64,000 nucleotides of DNA from Celoporthe dispersa (GCA_016584495.1 WAID01000004.1:62001-126000); one strand, 5' to 3'. Counted from the first letter of the stretch, positions 11,079-23,240 are shown. A program made the numbers and translations. Notes: generated by a model not told the origin, from the sequence alone.

Positions 11079-13860
11079 GACGATGAGCTAGAAGACGGTG
11101 GAGTGACTTTATCTTCATGGGAGAAACGACGATAATCAGGTCTAGGTTCTGGTTCTAGGCTTCCCTGGTTGCTGGTCGACATGTGTTCTCTGTGATGAGA
11201 GGTCCTGGGACTCTAGAGATGTGGGAGGATGATGAACCCCGGGGGGAGGGGGGAGGGAGCAGCGGCTTCTTCAAGGCCGTCACTGGTGTGATGTAACTTG
11301 CACGTATCTCTTGTGCCGCCACAGGCAGCCATGACGATTCGTTACGCCAGTTCGGCACAAAACGTGTCGTGTTCTCGCGGAAGCGACCTGTCTCAATACC
11401 GGCCGATCGACCTAACATGCTTGGTCCCTCTCGGGTTCTGAGCGGCACATATGTTTTTTTTTCGTGAAAGAGGAATGCGCGCACCTGCGAGGCCTCCCTC
11501 TTTTTGTCGTGGAGAGGGCCCAATCGCTATGAGGTGGTCAAGACATCTGCCCATACATGTCTTGTGGTGTGAGATGCGGCTGATACCCTTGCTGGCGATT
11601 TCCGGACCGCTTCTCCTGAAGAGAGATAGTTGTGGCACCCCGACATTCAACAGACAATCTCCAGATCTATCCTTTTTTTTTTGTTTGGTTCTTCTCGTCT
11701 TCGAATCAAGTCATGAGATCATCCGAGTTTTGGGACGGGTTCAAAGCAGAGCCGCCCTAAGCAGATTCTTAGAACAAGTCGTAGAATATCCAAGGTTTCA
11801 CGCACCTATTTCGCACCTTTTGCAAACCCCAGAATGCTCGTCGATTATTAAATCTGGTCAAATGCGCAAAGACTTCGAATAAGTTTGATTTCGACTGATC
11901 TAAGATTGCCCTCGAGATGGGGAAAATTCTGACAATGAACGCATTTAGAGTATCGTCAGCGATAGTACCTTGAGTTGATCAAATAGGCTTGGTGGTGAGG
12001 CAGCACTCAGATTCCCTTTTGAATTCAATAAAGATCATATGCTAACCTAGTTCATCATAGGCTGCAGAGCAAGACTATAGTAGATGGTGAAGATACTTAC
12101 ATATTCACAGTAGAGGCCGTGACGTTGAGCAGAACGTCGTCCACTGGGTAGTCCAACTCGATGGGTATGTAGGCTGGCTAGCCGGGGAAGATGTGCCTAC
12201 TCTTTGTGCCAAAGACTTCGTGTATGGTAGCCTAATTTTCCGTCAGACGTAGATGACACTCAGAAGTTGCGTTGTGGTTAGCGAGCCGCTCGAACACAAA
12301 CAGTAGAAAACGCGTTAAGCGTGAAGAGGTGTGCAATGTGGGACGCAGGTATTATTATGTGCCTCAGACAAGCTGTGTTTTTCGCGTTTCATGGTCAGGC
12401 TGTCAGGCACTGATCAGACATGCAAGTCTGTTGTCATCATTGGCGCGGCAGAGGGGATCGAAAATGTCGATAGTTAAGTGCCTCAAGGGTGTCTGAAGTA
12501 CTGACCAAGGGAATGTGGGCTCATGGATCGACGCGAGGTCTAGCTGGATATGGTGAAACCGTGTTGATAATTTGAATCGATGATTTTCTATCTAAAACTA
12601 GAGATGTCAGTATCTGCGAGCACTGTAGGTAAAGCGTGTGGTGGTGGTTGAGGACCGCGTCGAGGCCGATCACAGAGGTGTAGGAGGGGAGGGAGAAAGA
12701 CAAGCGTGTGATGAAGCTTTGGGAAAGGAGAAAACTTTCTGGAGGGCTATTTTTCTGATCGACCTTTGATGGGAAACTTGAACGGTGGTAGTGGTTGACT
12801 GCAGTTTGCGAGGCGAATGCTCGGCCGTGAAAATCGGCTGTTGGCGTTGTTGTAGCATGGAAACGCGCCATGGTGGGACGCGTAACAGGGAATTTCGAAG
12901 AAGCATGATTAGAAAGTAAACATGGCAATCATATGACTCTGTTTTGGAAAACAACGTCACCTGCTGGCTGCAAGCGTTTCACTGTGATATTCTCTATGAT
13001 GCTGTCTCGATGAAGTAGGGCCCTGTTCAGTTACTTAAGCAATCATGGTGCATCAGAAACTATAAGCTTCATCACCCTTAGGTTTTTCATTTGCGAAGAG
13101 TATAATTCAGTGCTTTCAGGCAAGGTATCTACTGCTGCCTATGAAATTGATGCTAATAGCAGCCTTGCTTGTGGAAGGAGGACAGTTTCAAGGAGGTTAG
13201 ACATGGGCCTCATAGCAAGGAGCTTTATGTGCTGCAATTCTTTATTGGACTCCTTGTTTTCATGACAAACAAGATATGCTTGTAGTAACAAAGCATTTAC
13301 TTCCACACCTGCAGACTAGAAGGGAATGTACACTCATAACCTCCAACGGAAGCTTCTGCCTGCCTCCTCTTGAAGCCGAAACTTGAGCCCATCTTCACAT
13401 AACACCTCCCAAGAATTCCTATTCAATCCATACTTCTCCAAGGGCCCGCATGGTCTTGGATGCATCTGCTTCTTTCTCGGATGTTCTCAAAGTCGCGGCA
13501 CTTGCCCCGCCTAAGTATTGTTATATATACCTGGGCTCCTCTCCCTTTAAGTGCTCTCTTCGTCTGTTCCGTCCTGCCCATCTCCGTCTTCGTTTCTGGG
13601 CCTGGTGCCTACTATATTTTACATCTCATCACTGTTCTTCCCAGAAACTATTTCATGGTGCTATCATCACCATCACCGACCTCGCATCGATGCTATTACT
13701 CTTCCCGTTTGGCAACAACTCATGGGCCTATTTGCCGATGGGGTTGGTGGGGTGACGGCGACGTGGACCGTCCATCGTCGATCTGATGAGACCTCTTAAA
13801 AAGGTCTACAGACCTTGACCACAAAGAAAAGACACCAGATACTCCTGCCGCGGAGAAACT
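11079..13860. other. Long gene-free stretch
   Basis: I find no gene here. Open frames on either strand are short, have no introns that extend them and carry no recognised motif. Base composition is mixed, with T-rich and A-rich patches (for example near 11455 and 11670). Together with the relics downstream this makes 11-18 kb the most degenerate part of the window. Confidence 0.45.
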
Positions 13861-13868
13861 AACCCAAG

Positions 13869-13893
13869 CCTTGCGCTTCCAAGAAGCGCAAGG
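13869..13893. repeat. Perfect 10-bp hairpin, 5-nt loop
   Basis: CCTTGCGCTT at 13869-13878 pairs perfectly with AAGCGCAAGG at 13884-13893 around the loop CCAAG. The right half recurs as CTTCCACGAAGCGCAAG about 170 bp downstream (14047-14063), so this is part of a small repeated motif. A terminator or protein-binding role is not supported by any adjacent gene. Confidence 0.6.
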
Positions 13894-14149
13894 ATGGGGA
13901 GGACCTACAGATGTAGGCCAAACGCCCTCGTATCAACGAGATTTGCAACAAAAAGACCTGCTGCCGCGGGCTCCGAGGTGCTGAGAGGCTTGGTACTCTC
14001 TCACCAGCAGGGCTTGTAACACTGCGTGCCGGGTCAAGCCCAGCGCCTTCCACGAAGCGCAAGATATCTTTTCGGTGTTTACGCATGAGCAGCGCTTCAA
14101 GGCTGGGGACGGGGAACAGGAGCAGGTCTGGTGATGAGCCTTCAGACCA

Positions 14150-14330
14150 CCAGGGCCACACCCTCCTCGGCCAACCATGCCGCCGTCTTCAAGGACTCGG
14201 GCCTGGCTGTCGAGAAGTACCGCTACGATAACGAGAACATCATCAGTCTGGACTTTGACGGCATGGTCGCAGACAGTAAAGTCACTCCCAAGGACAGCAT
14301 CTTCCTCCTCCACACCTGTGCCCACGACAA
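14150..14330 (+). pseudogene. Aspartate aminotransferase relic
   Basis: About 60 codons match the central part of a class I aspartate aminotransferase. The order ANHAAVFKDSGL, then EKYRYDNENIISLDFDGM, then PKDSIFLLHTCAHD follows the family's WANH...F...G...YRYY...GLDFDGM...LLHACAHNPTG segment. The match stops where NPTG should follow, and no continuation is found downstream. Upstream, nothing resembling the N-terminal half can be assembled. There is no start codon in a sensible place and no catalytic lysine region, so this is a gene fragment. Conserved codons are still clear, so it is not ancient or it has been lightly mutated. Confidence 0.7.
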
Positions 14331-14625
14331 AAAAAGGGCTGTTCGCAGGGCCGAGATGCTGGGACTCCCGTACAAATAGGGGTTGCAGTATGCGCTACAT
14401 AAAACCGGCCGAGATGCCTTCCAACCTGGCGGAATCCCTGGTTGTGTTGTCTGGGCTTCCTAGACGTTTGTCGTGTAAGTGAGTTCGACTTACGTCTTGA
14501 GAACGTCCTTCTTGGCTGGTCGAGTATGGTAAGCAGCGCTGCCATCCGTTTTACTTTGTATAATCTTGAACCTAGACTGACGCATCGCCGCAAGGGCTGA
14601 GATTATCTAGATCCTCTGTCTCTAT

Positions 14626-14651
14626 ACACACACACACACATATATATATAT
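14626..14651. repeat. CA/TA dinucleotide microsatellite
   Basis: A run of alternating CA units passes directly into TA units. No gene overlaps it. Confidence 0.8.
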
Positions 14652-15289
14652 TCAAGTATAGGACGTTGACTGTCGACACGCTGGATCGAGTTCGACGACA
14701 ACTCCAACTCAAGACGAAAAGCTTCGGGATCCTCAACTGAGATCGCGAGTTTGTAAGATTTGCCTTGTCGCTCTCTTCTAGTCATCGTGACGGCGACCTC
14801 TCGGGCTGTGCGAGAGTGCGGTGCATCCTCATCCGGCCCCAGATATGGGAAGATTAAAACTTACTGCTACTGGGGTGCGCAGTCCAGCCATCTACCGAGT
14901 TTTCTTGAGCCAGCACCAGCAATCATGCTCCTACTGCTCGGGGCTTCACAGTCGCTAGCCTTGGAAGTATACGCAATCTAAAAGCATGGAGGCAAATTGT
15001 CTCTACACAGACCGCAAGTTGATCTTGATCAGATGGTAGGACGTCCACTGATGACAATCAATTCACGGGTCGCATGTCCTTGGAAGGGCTTCGCTACTGG
15101 AGCTACCAGCAGGCCTACTCAGCCACAAGAACAGACCTAGTAGAGTTACTTTCAGGACCGTCATCGACCCTACACAACTGCAGAAACTTACCTCCGTTCT
15201 GATTCACAGGACTCTGGCCAATAATGTCGGAGCCCAGCATCAAGGATGTGCCATGTTAGCCGCCACGCAGAGTCCTGCTATTCCTATTC

Positions 15290-15890
15290 AGCCCGTATAA
15301 GCCGCCATGGGATTTGCTGACCACTTCTGAGTCGAAACCGTGAACACGACGCGACAGGTCTTGTACAGTGGACTTGGGCCCCCAAGCGAGCCCTCATGGT
15401 GAGGGCCACGATATCCTGGTCTCTGTAGGCAGATCGGATTGCGACAGGACCACCTATTTTTCGCTCAGCTCTCCTGGAGCGGGATTTTCGGACTGCTGCT
15501 GGCATGCATGCCTTTGTGGGATGTAACTGAGAGGGAAGACATGGCCCCGATGATTCGTCGAAGATGGTCGGGGTTGCGCGGTTGACGCGGTTGCCGACAA
15601 TCGGATGCTGCAGAATAGCACGCGCCTTGTCGAGGCTAGAGATGGAGCTGGCCATTTGGCCATAGGTCCGTTCGATGGTCCGCAGTGTTGCAATGGCCCA
15701 TTTGGGGAAAGACAAACCAAATCCATCGTGATTGCGGGAGAGGAAACCTCATCTTATAGTTGATCTTCAGCATTAAAGACTCATGGGTATTCCAGGCCTC
15801 GGTGGAAGGGTTGACGAAGTGTGATAGGTGCCCAGGTGGGCTTGAGCCCAAAGTCTGAGGACCAGCAACGCTGGTGGTGGGCAAAGTCAT
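15290..15890 (-). pseudogene. Degenerate DUF1810-like gene
   Basis: On the minus strand, LSHFVNPSTEAWNTHESL, then SRWIWFVFPQMG in one frame, and ATLRTIERTYGQMASSISSL with DKARAILQHPIVGNRV in another, follow the order of DUF1810 proteins. That order is a start with FVxxQ, a W-x-WFxFPQ core, then a SLxEAxxYLxHPxLGxR helix. The frame changes once between the two blocks, near 15690, by one extra base. The segment before WIWFVFPQ is longer and less like the family than usual. No clean start or C-terminal end can be drawn. DUF1810 proteins are small and of unclear biochemical role. A live gene with one sequencing error is the alternative to a pseudogene. Confidence 0.45.
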
Positions 15891-18198
15891 CCGTGTTGGA
15901 CTAGTCGTAGAACGGGTTGGGGAGCCCAGCTTCTTGGTTAGTGAAAGAGGCTATATTGATGGCCGCGCTCCAGAGGGAAGCAGTCAGGGGAAGAAGCCAC
16001 GTCAGGCTGGCGGAAGCTATTCAGAAAAGGGCAGGGCAGACACCTCCCAGGCATGCGCAGGCCAGTGGCTTGCTGGTCCTCGTACGTCAGTTCCTTCTGA
16101 GAGAGGAGTTAGTGAGGATGAGAACAGAAGGTATACGCAAAACATTCTGACGAGGACCTCAGGTTGCTCTTACTATTGAGAATGGCGTTTTCGATATGAT
16201 GAAAGTTGTCTGCTGATATCATAGACGATGAGGCTGTAGTATGAGTATGATGACAAGGTGGTGCGCTGTGACCGGACAAACCAACATGTTGTCTAGGTGA
16301 GTTGAATGCTGAGGGAAACTGCGAGATGTTGTTGCTCATGACGCACGGATTGTGATGCGGTGGAGAGAGAAATTCCGGAGCCCAAAAGCTTTCATCAATA
16401 TTTGCATGGTCGGATGAGCACAAGCGAATTCCTAGTGATTCGGCGACATCCTGGTTCATACTATTATAACACAAATGCATGATATTTTGTGATAATGTGC
16501 ATAACGCCTCCCATCTGAATGCAAAAGGAAAAAGCCTAGAGTTATCGTCAGCACTGTTTCTTGTTTCCGTTCCTGACAGTCCATAGAGTCCCTTGTATTA
16601 TTCTGCGACAGACAGATCCTCTTCATCACCATTCACTTGCACAGACAAGGTTCTACATGTCAATCGCATCGACGCGCGCGCAGCTGCGTAGCTACATGCG
16701 CAACCGCGACCTCCCCCTGCGATCAGGTGCGCTCCGCGGCCGTGGTGTCCTCCTTCACCGCGAAGACTGAGGAAATTCGCATTCACCATGACCGTTGTTA
16801 TTTTTTTTTCTTAAAAAAACCTTACTCTAGCCTGTCTAAAGCTGAATTTCCGACCTCAATAGCATCCATTCAGCACAGTATCGACCAGTATCGGCCTGAT
16901 TTCCTTCAGTTCAAGATTTCTATTCCCAGCTATTAATATTGGAAGGACTTCGACTTCTGGGCCCACATCATATCCACTTTTGAAGCTTTTCCGAGATCTT
17001 TCAGCCTGCTCGGATCACAAGGTACGGTGTATGATGATTTCGTTTTCAAGTCACAATCTTCATTCTGCGACTTTCAGATATTGTCCTCATCTGTGTCTAC
17101 GGCTTAATCTACCACATAACCACCAGCCCCCTTCCCGTTCTGCAGGACACCGTGAAGAACGCTGAGTGAGTGCATTCCCCCGCGCTGCTCCGCTCCATCT
17201 CCAGCCAAGAGCCCTATCAAGGCGTCACCGCATGTGGATCCATGCACCGTGCAATCCTTGAGAAGATCTGACCCCCCAACGACAACCTGCAATATTACCT
17301 GCAACGTCAGTGCACTGCCTACAAGCACAGACGGGCACGGGGCACAGCGCTCGGCCGGAGCAGGACACAAGCAACGGCAGTCGGAGTCAATACCCTATTC
17401 AGCCTCCACGATGTCCACGTGGGTGATTCTTCTATCTCGGATGGGGGCTGCTCTCCCACTACGGAACAAGCCGCATGCAACCTCAAGCTTGTGGGCGCAC
17501 ACGACAAAACGGTCTGTCCGCCGGGAACCATGTGGAGGAGGACCAGCTCGATGGTTTTTGAAACAAGGCACAAGTCCTGAAAGGGCTGTTCCCGAGATCC
17601 CTCGACCTGTTTGTGGGTACGCGCCCCGAGATGAGCCTTTGAATACGGATCCTGCTGGGGTGGGTATCGGCCGGGAGACTTGCCCGAGTCAGATTTGGCG
17701 CAGGCGATAATCTCAAGATATCTTTCTGCCAGCCAGCCAGCCAGCATAAGGGGGCGAAGCAGCCAAGGATGGCGTTTCGTTCTCTCTGTTCTTCTCTCTC
17801 TTCCTTTTGAAAAAGGAGTTATCGGCCGGCGGGACCTCAACAATAATCGAGAGCCCGAATGCTACTATAATACCTCAAGGGTTATGTGAATTCTGAAAAG
17901 CTGGTAGAATTTTTTTAAACTCCCGTTCGTGCAGGACTACCCCTGACGACTGCTGGAATCCGCCGGCCCACCCTGGGAACTATTCAGATCTATAAGTCGT
18001 GATGCGACCTGCTCCGGTCGTCCAGGTCCGCTCCTCCTGATGACCGTCGCTCGCCGTGTCTTGTTCCCCAAGTAGTTGTCGCTGGAGCTGGTGTTGCCTC
18101 CTTCTTTTCGCCCAACGAGTTCCTCTCGCCAATACCTTATACTCTCGCTTTTTTTGTCTTTCGTTTTCTTCTACGATCATTTTTTTTTCACGGCCAAG
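15891..18198. other. Gene-poor stretch before the lipase gene
   Basis: Nothing convincing is encoded. A plus-strand stretch near 17380-17540 reads in one frame with several Cys and Pro residues (ending TVCPPGTMW), but it has no start and no extension. The final 80 bases before 18199 are strongly pyrimidine-rich, as expected for the lipase 5' leader. Confidence 0.4.
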
Positions 18199-19384
18199 AT
18201 GAAGACTTCTCTCGGTAAGGTCCTAATTGCAAGCATCACCAGAAAGTGTCCCTCTCTGTCGAGAGTAGGGTTCTGTAGATAACAAGATGATTACTAACGA
18301 GGATCAAATATCAGCTCAAACAGCTGCCTTTGCGGCGTCCCGGGCGATTGTTGACACGGGCCTCGAGTCCAGGTCCATCGACACCACGCTCTTTGACAAC
18401 TTCAGATGGATGGCCGAGTACGCCGCCGCGGGGTATTGCAACATGGACGGCACAGTCGGCGACGTGATCTCCTGCGAGGACGATGTCTGTGCCGACATCG
18501 TCAACAACGGCGCCACCATCGTTACGACCCTCAGCACCGGGTATGAGTCCACCGGCGGTGTGATCATGAAGGACGATGTCAACAAGGCTATCGTGGTTTC
18601 CTTTGCCGGCACGGATACGGATAGTATCATCGACATTGTGCTTGAGTAAGCCAAGCTCCTTTCTCCCTTGAGGATAGATGGCACAAGAGTACTCTTTTCC
18701 ACTGCTGACATGAGGTCTTACCTGATTAATAGTCTCGACTTTGGCCTGGAGTCGATCGGGATGTGCGACGGGTGCAAGGTACACAGCGGCTTCCACGGCG
18801 CCTGGGATGATGTGTCGGATACGGTCATCAGCGCCGTCCAGGACCTGGTGGAGGAGACGGACTACGAGTACAGCGTCACCTTCACGGGGCATTCTCTCGG
18901 AGCCGCACTCGCGACCCTGGGATGCGCATAGTACGTAGCCCACCTGATCTATCGGCAGCCCTCCCTGCTCTTCTCCATGCCCCAGAACCCTTTGCCGTTT
19001 ACACACAGTCTTCTTTACTGACCACCCACCCGTATCTGCAGCTGGCGTATCGACGGAGGCGACTGCGAGATCTACACCTTCGGCTCCCCCCGCGTCGGTA
19101 ACCTCGCCTTTGCCGAGTTCGTGTCGGCCCAGAGTGGCGACGAGTACCGCATGACGCACGTGGACGACCCTGTCCCCCGCCTCCCGGGACACACGTTTGG
19201 GTATTACCACACCAACATGGAGTACTGGCTGTCGGACGGCACGGACACCACGACGGATTACACGGCTGCCGATGTGGTCGTCTGCACTGGGTACTACAAT
19301 ACGAGCTGCAATGGGGCGGGCTCTATCAGCACAGATTTTACGGCACATTCGTATTATCTCGAGCATATCAGCGTCTGCAGCTAA
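18199..19384 (+). CDS. Class-3 (alpha/beta hydrolase) lipase/esterase
   Basis: This is probably an extracellular triacylglycerol lipase or feruloyl-esterase-like enzyme. Four exons (introns 18215-18314, 18646-18732, 18931-19041) sum to 888 nt, or 295 residues. The fold follows class-3 lipases: KAIVVSFAGTD (oxyanion-side strand), CDGCKVHSGFHGAWDDV, then the nucleophile elbow VTFTGHSLGAALATL. It continues with IYTFGSPRVGNLAFAEFV, the acid residue in HVDDPVPRLP, and the late histidine in HSYYLEHISVC. Exon 1 is only 16 nt (MKTSL plus one base). The start was chosen because it gives the only ATG with a phase-matched splice. The resulting N-terminus is a weak signal peptide (short alanine-rich core), so the true 5' end could differ. 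Several cysteines suggest disulphides and secretion. Confidence 0.85.
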
Positions 19385-20135
19385 GCGTGAGGACGTGCAA
19401 AGATTTCTGAAGATTGATATTCTGCTAAAGTAGACTATATTCGAGAAAGGTCCTAATAATAGATTTAAATCATATAAAAGCGTTGTATCATGACCTATTC
19501 GACATTTAGGTGACGAAATATGTCACGCGGAGCAATAGGACTGGAAGTCACATTATCAAAACCCAATATCCAATAAGAAATGCTCATATATCCTAGACTT
19601 ATGGCTACGAACAAGCTTGTAATGAGCGTCTCAGTAATCTTAGTGTTCACTATCTAATGTAGGCTTATTCAAATATATAATCTCAGTAAAGGTTTTGTGA
19701 GGAGATATAGGGCATCAGCCAGTGTAACGGACTGGCGATGGCTTTTGCGACAGATTTGGACGTATAATAGAATAGCTATATATAATAACCTATGATAGGA
19801 CTACATAAAAAATTATGTATTCAATTTTTTGACCCATGTCATAACCTATCGAATATGCAAATCGCAGAACAAGTTATAATAAACAGCGGGGTAGGATGTC
19901 TAGAATAACAGGTTTAATACCCGAACAGAAAAAGGCTTCATATCCCAGAATCAGGATTATGGAACAGCTAATCAGAAGAGCTTATTGGAAGCTCCGCGCA
20001 GCATAAAGCGAGACCTGGCCTCGACAGTATCTCAGTCTCGGTCTCGTAATCTAGCCAGCCAGCCCCTCGTTCATGGCGTCTATTTATGAAGCTGAGCCGC
20101 AATCTATATACAGTCTATTTTTTTCCTTATGCAAA
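19385..20135. other. AT-rich intergenic stretch between convergent genes
   Basis: From about 19430 to 19870 the sequence is markedly AT-rich compared with its surroundings and has no open frame of note. It lies between the lipase and the Mpv17-type gene, which converge. A mutated repeat is possible but no element structure is visible. Confidence 0.5.
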
Positions 20136-21037
20136 TCACGAGGCGACTGAAATCAGCTGCGTCGGCTCCTTATCCGTCTTTCTGTTCAACCAGCTAAGAT
20201 AGGCCTGCCATCCGGTGGTAACGCAGGCCAGCAGGACGGCATGGTACATGGGAGGAACGAAGGCGAATGTGGCGGCGGTGATAGGAGGCCAGAACATCCA
20301 GCTGCTGATGACAGACCTGGGCATGGCGACTTTGACACGCTCCCAGACCTTGTCGGCGCTGTCGCCGGAGAGGAAGCCCTGGAGAGTGAAGTAGTAGGTA
20401 CCGAAGACGGGCGCGTAGACGATCTGGTTGACGCCAACTTTTGTGACGAGTGTCAGGAGCTTGTTGGAGTAGTTGAAGTTACGAGCAATGAAGAGGAACC
20501 TGGCGGAAGAGAGCACCTGTCAGCAGTCGTTCGTTCCAAAGGACTCTGGGCAGAGGGCCGGACTGACCACTTGAATATGATAATAGAGGAGCCGGCGCTG
20601 ATGACCAAGATCCGCAGGGTTCGCTTGTAGTCATACTCCTCGCCGCCAAAATATTGCGCAGCCAGGTCGCCGGTGCAGAAGATGACCAGCGAGCTCAGAA
20701 ACTGCGTTATGTAGGGGCGCTGGGAATTGCTCTTGCCATACCAGCGAAAGAATTGAGTCAATGGCCCGAGACGCTCCCAGAAGGCCGGCTGCACCGGGGC
20801 GGCGGGAGTGGGAGCTGTAGCGGCGGAGTTGGAGGCCTTCTGCGATTGTTGCGGCCGCCGGACACCTGTGCTGAAGGTGGACCTGAAGGAAAAGCTGGCG
20901 GAGCGCCTCTCGAGGTTCAAGAAAAGATGCCGCGAGGGCGTGATGGGCATGTGTAGACGCTGCGCTCGGAAGAAGTTGGTTGCGAGCTTGCTATTACAGG
21001 CTGTGCGAGCTGCCGTGCCGAACATGAGGGACGCCAT
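20136..21037 (-). CDS. Mpv17/PMP22 family membrane protein (Sym1-like)
   Basis: Members of this family sit in the inner mitochondrial or peroxisomal membrane; yeast Sym1 supports mitochondrial metabolism under heat or ethanol stress. The first in-frame ATG is at 21037. One intron (20500-20567) splits a Trp codon, and the coding length is 834 nt, giving 277 residues. The first ~60 residues are basic with Arg, Ser and Phe (RRSASFSFRSTFSTGVRR), like a mitochondrial presequence. A Pro/Ala linker follows, then the conserved domain with RPYITQFLSSLVIFCTGDLAAQ, GVNQIVYAPVF, and the signature near the end with WMFWPPITAATFAFVPPMY and GWQAYLSWLNRK. Four membrane spans are likely. It is divergent from the MFS gene at 21751. 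There is no link to the cluster. Confidence 0.88.
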
Positions 21038-21750
21038 GCTGGAGCACACCTGGGGCGCAGTTCAGAGGGAGGCGCGGTGACAGGTGAGGAGGGGTGGTCG
21101 TGATGGCTCAGACTGTCGCGTGCGATTTTGGGATTCGCGAGCGACCCTGACAGACGAGTGCTTTGGCCAGCAGAAGGTTAGGAGCAGGAGGAGGAAGCTG
21201 GGAGCGCCTGCAGGGGAGGGGGTAATACGGAGTTTTGACCCGTCCAACATGCAGGTCCCCGAACGGATTACCTGGGACAGTGGCCAGGATTCAGATTTCA
21301 ACCCCCGATAAAGTGCACTCATGTCCATCGCCACGTATTCCTATGAAACAGTGAGAGTGGTGGGTGAGCGTCAAGGGTCTATGTACATATAAATTATTTA
21401 CGGGAATAGCGTGTCTAAATAATGGCCGGTCCGTCCTTCTCATTCGGCCGGCGATTATTTCTCTGGTGGAGAGCCCCATCACCCGGGGCTGGACGCTGTG
21501 TGCTCCCTGGCTGAGTGCCATCTACCGGGCTTACTGGCGGCGGTTGAAAGCCCACCTCCCGCTCCCTTCGGCATTGCGCTCGCTTGCTTGTCAGCTTCAT
21601 CCTTTCAGCTTCCTCTGCATTCCTGCCAGCTTAACACTGCTCTTCTTCCTCTGCCCTGCCAGAGTCTGCCGCCCGCCTTCGAACTCAGCCGTCTCCTCCT
21701 GATTGTCGTCTCTGCCACACGACTGAAGAAAGCCTCGATTCATCACCATC
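21038..21750. other. Divergent promoter region
   Basis: This stretch lies between two divergently transcribed genes, the Mpv17-type gene and the MFS carrier. The part next to 21751 is CT-rich. I see no coding sequence or clear operator. Confidence 0.4.
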
Positions 21751-23240
21751 ATGGCCGCGAACGGTGATGCCGCTGTCCACGAAAAGGACGAGCCTCGCGA
21801 TGCCTCTGGCCTGGTGAGCAACGGCAGTGTGACCGCTGCCGAGAGTGAAGAACAGGCCGTCGAGCCAAAGGCTGCTCCGCCACCAGACATCTCGCCAGAG
21901 GAGGGCCTGCGAGGCTGGCTGTGTGTGGTCGGTGGTTTCCTTTGTCTCTTCTGCTCGTTTGGTTTCTTGAACGCGTACGTCGAGACAAGTCCCTCCCCCG
22001 AGATGCATTCATGTGTGCATCCTAACCCGTTTCACGCAGCATTGGTGTCTTCCAGACGGTATACCAAGAATCCACGCTCAGCAGCTACTCCTCCTCCGAC
22101 ATCTCATGGATCTTCGCGCTCCAGCTCTCCCTTATGTGGCTGCCAGGCCCCGTCTTTGGACGCATCGTTGACACGTATGGCGCGATTCCTCTGCTATGGC
22201 CCTCGAGTGCTCTCTGCATCTTCGGCCTCGGCATGACCAGCCTGTCGACTCAGTACTACCAGATCATCCTGGCCCAGGGGCTTGTCTTCGGCATTGGAGC
22301 TGGCGGCGTCTTCACCACGGCCTTCGTCTGTGTGAGCCAGTGGTTCGTCCGTCGGCGAGGTCTGGCTATAGGTATCACAAGCTCCGGCAGCAGCGTCGGC
22401 GGTGTCGTCTTCCCGGTTATGCTGAACCGGCTCACCGACAAGCTCGGTCTGGCCGGCGCGGTTCGCTACACGATGCTCCTTATTGCTGTCTGCCTCGTCG
22501 TCGCCTGCGCCCTCGTCCGCCCACGCCTGCCGCGCAAGCCCTGGGACCCGAACTTCAAGTGGTTCCACCCGTACCTGTTCAAGCAGAACCTCTTCCTGCT
22601 CTACTGCATCGGCGCGTTCCTGACCTGGTGGGGTCTCTGGGGCCCCTTCGACTTCATCTCCCTCATGGCTCAGAACGCCGGCTTTTCCCCGTCGCTGGCG
22701 TTCTACCTGATTTCCATTGTCAACGCCGCTTCTGTCCCCGGCAGGATCATTCCCGCCTACTTTGGTGACAAGTATGGTCATTTCAACGTGCTCACACTCT
22801 GCGCTGCGACTACCGGCGTCTCCATCTTGGCGCTGTGGCTGCCCTTCAGCTACCACCCGTCTCACGCCGGCATCATCGTCTTCGCCATCGTCTTTGGTTT
22901 CGTCAGCGGCGCCGTTGTTTCCCTGGTGATGCCGTGCGTGGCCAAGACCGGTACTCTGGACACTATCGGCCAGCGATTTGGCACCTTCCAGACAGTCATC
23001 GGTGTCGCGTAAGCTTGCCTCTCCCTTATTTCGACGCTCCTAGGATGCGTAGCCTTGATCCTAATATGTCTGCAGGTCTCTCACCGGTCTTCCCATCATG
23101 GGCGCCATTTTGGGCCGCCAGAACAACGACGACTTCTCCGGCCTCCAGATGTTTTGTGGCGTCTCTGCCATCCTGGGCGGCATATTCTCGCCATCTCGAC
23201 CAGTATGCTGGCCAAGACTAGAAACATGTGGAGGGTCTGA
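21751..23240 (+). CDS. MFS monocarboxylate-type transporter, frame broken near its end
   Basis: This is a plasma-membrane carrier of the fungal monocarboxylate-porter (MCT) group. Exons 21751-21974, 22040-23008 and 23076-23240 have clean splice sites. A long acidic N-terminal tail (about 50 residues) precedes GLRGWLCVVGGFLCLFCSFG. AIGVFQTVYQ and SDISWIFALQ follow, a family hallmark, then WLPGPVFGRIVD, VFCVSQWF-like loops and RRGLAIGITSSGSSVGGVVFP. In the last exon the frame GGIF must move by one base at about 23185 to reach the typical tail LAISTSMLAKTRNMWRV and the TGA at 23240. The three exons total 1358 nt, one short of whole codons. Read literally, the protein would end in an unrelated tail. 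It could export a cluster product, but the regulator is 2.6 kb away and the evidence is only proximity. Confidence 0.85.

Noticed and set aside
16109..16480. Minus-strand frame rich in Ser, His and Asn
   Set aside because: Composition alone is not evidence. No conserved block or splice extension was found.
18311..19366. Minus-strand open frame of about 351 codons
   Set aside because: It lies opposite the four-exon lipase gene and runs across its introns. It has no recognisable domain.
22194..22865. Minus-strand frame, highly charged
   Set aside because: It is antisense to the MFS carrier. The charge-rich composition is what the complement of membrane-span codons gives.
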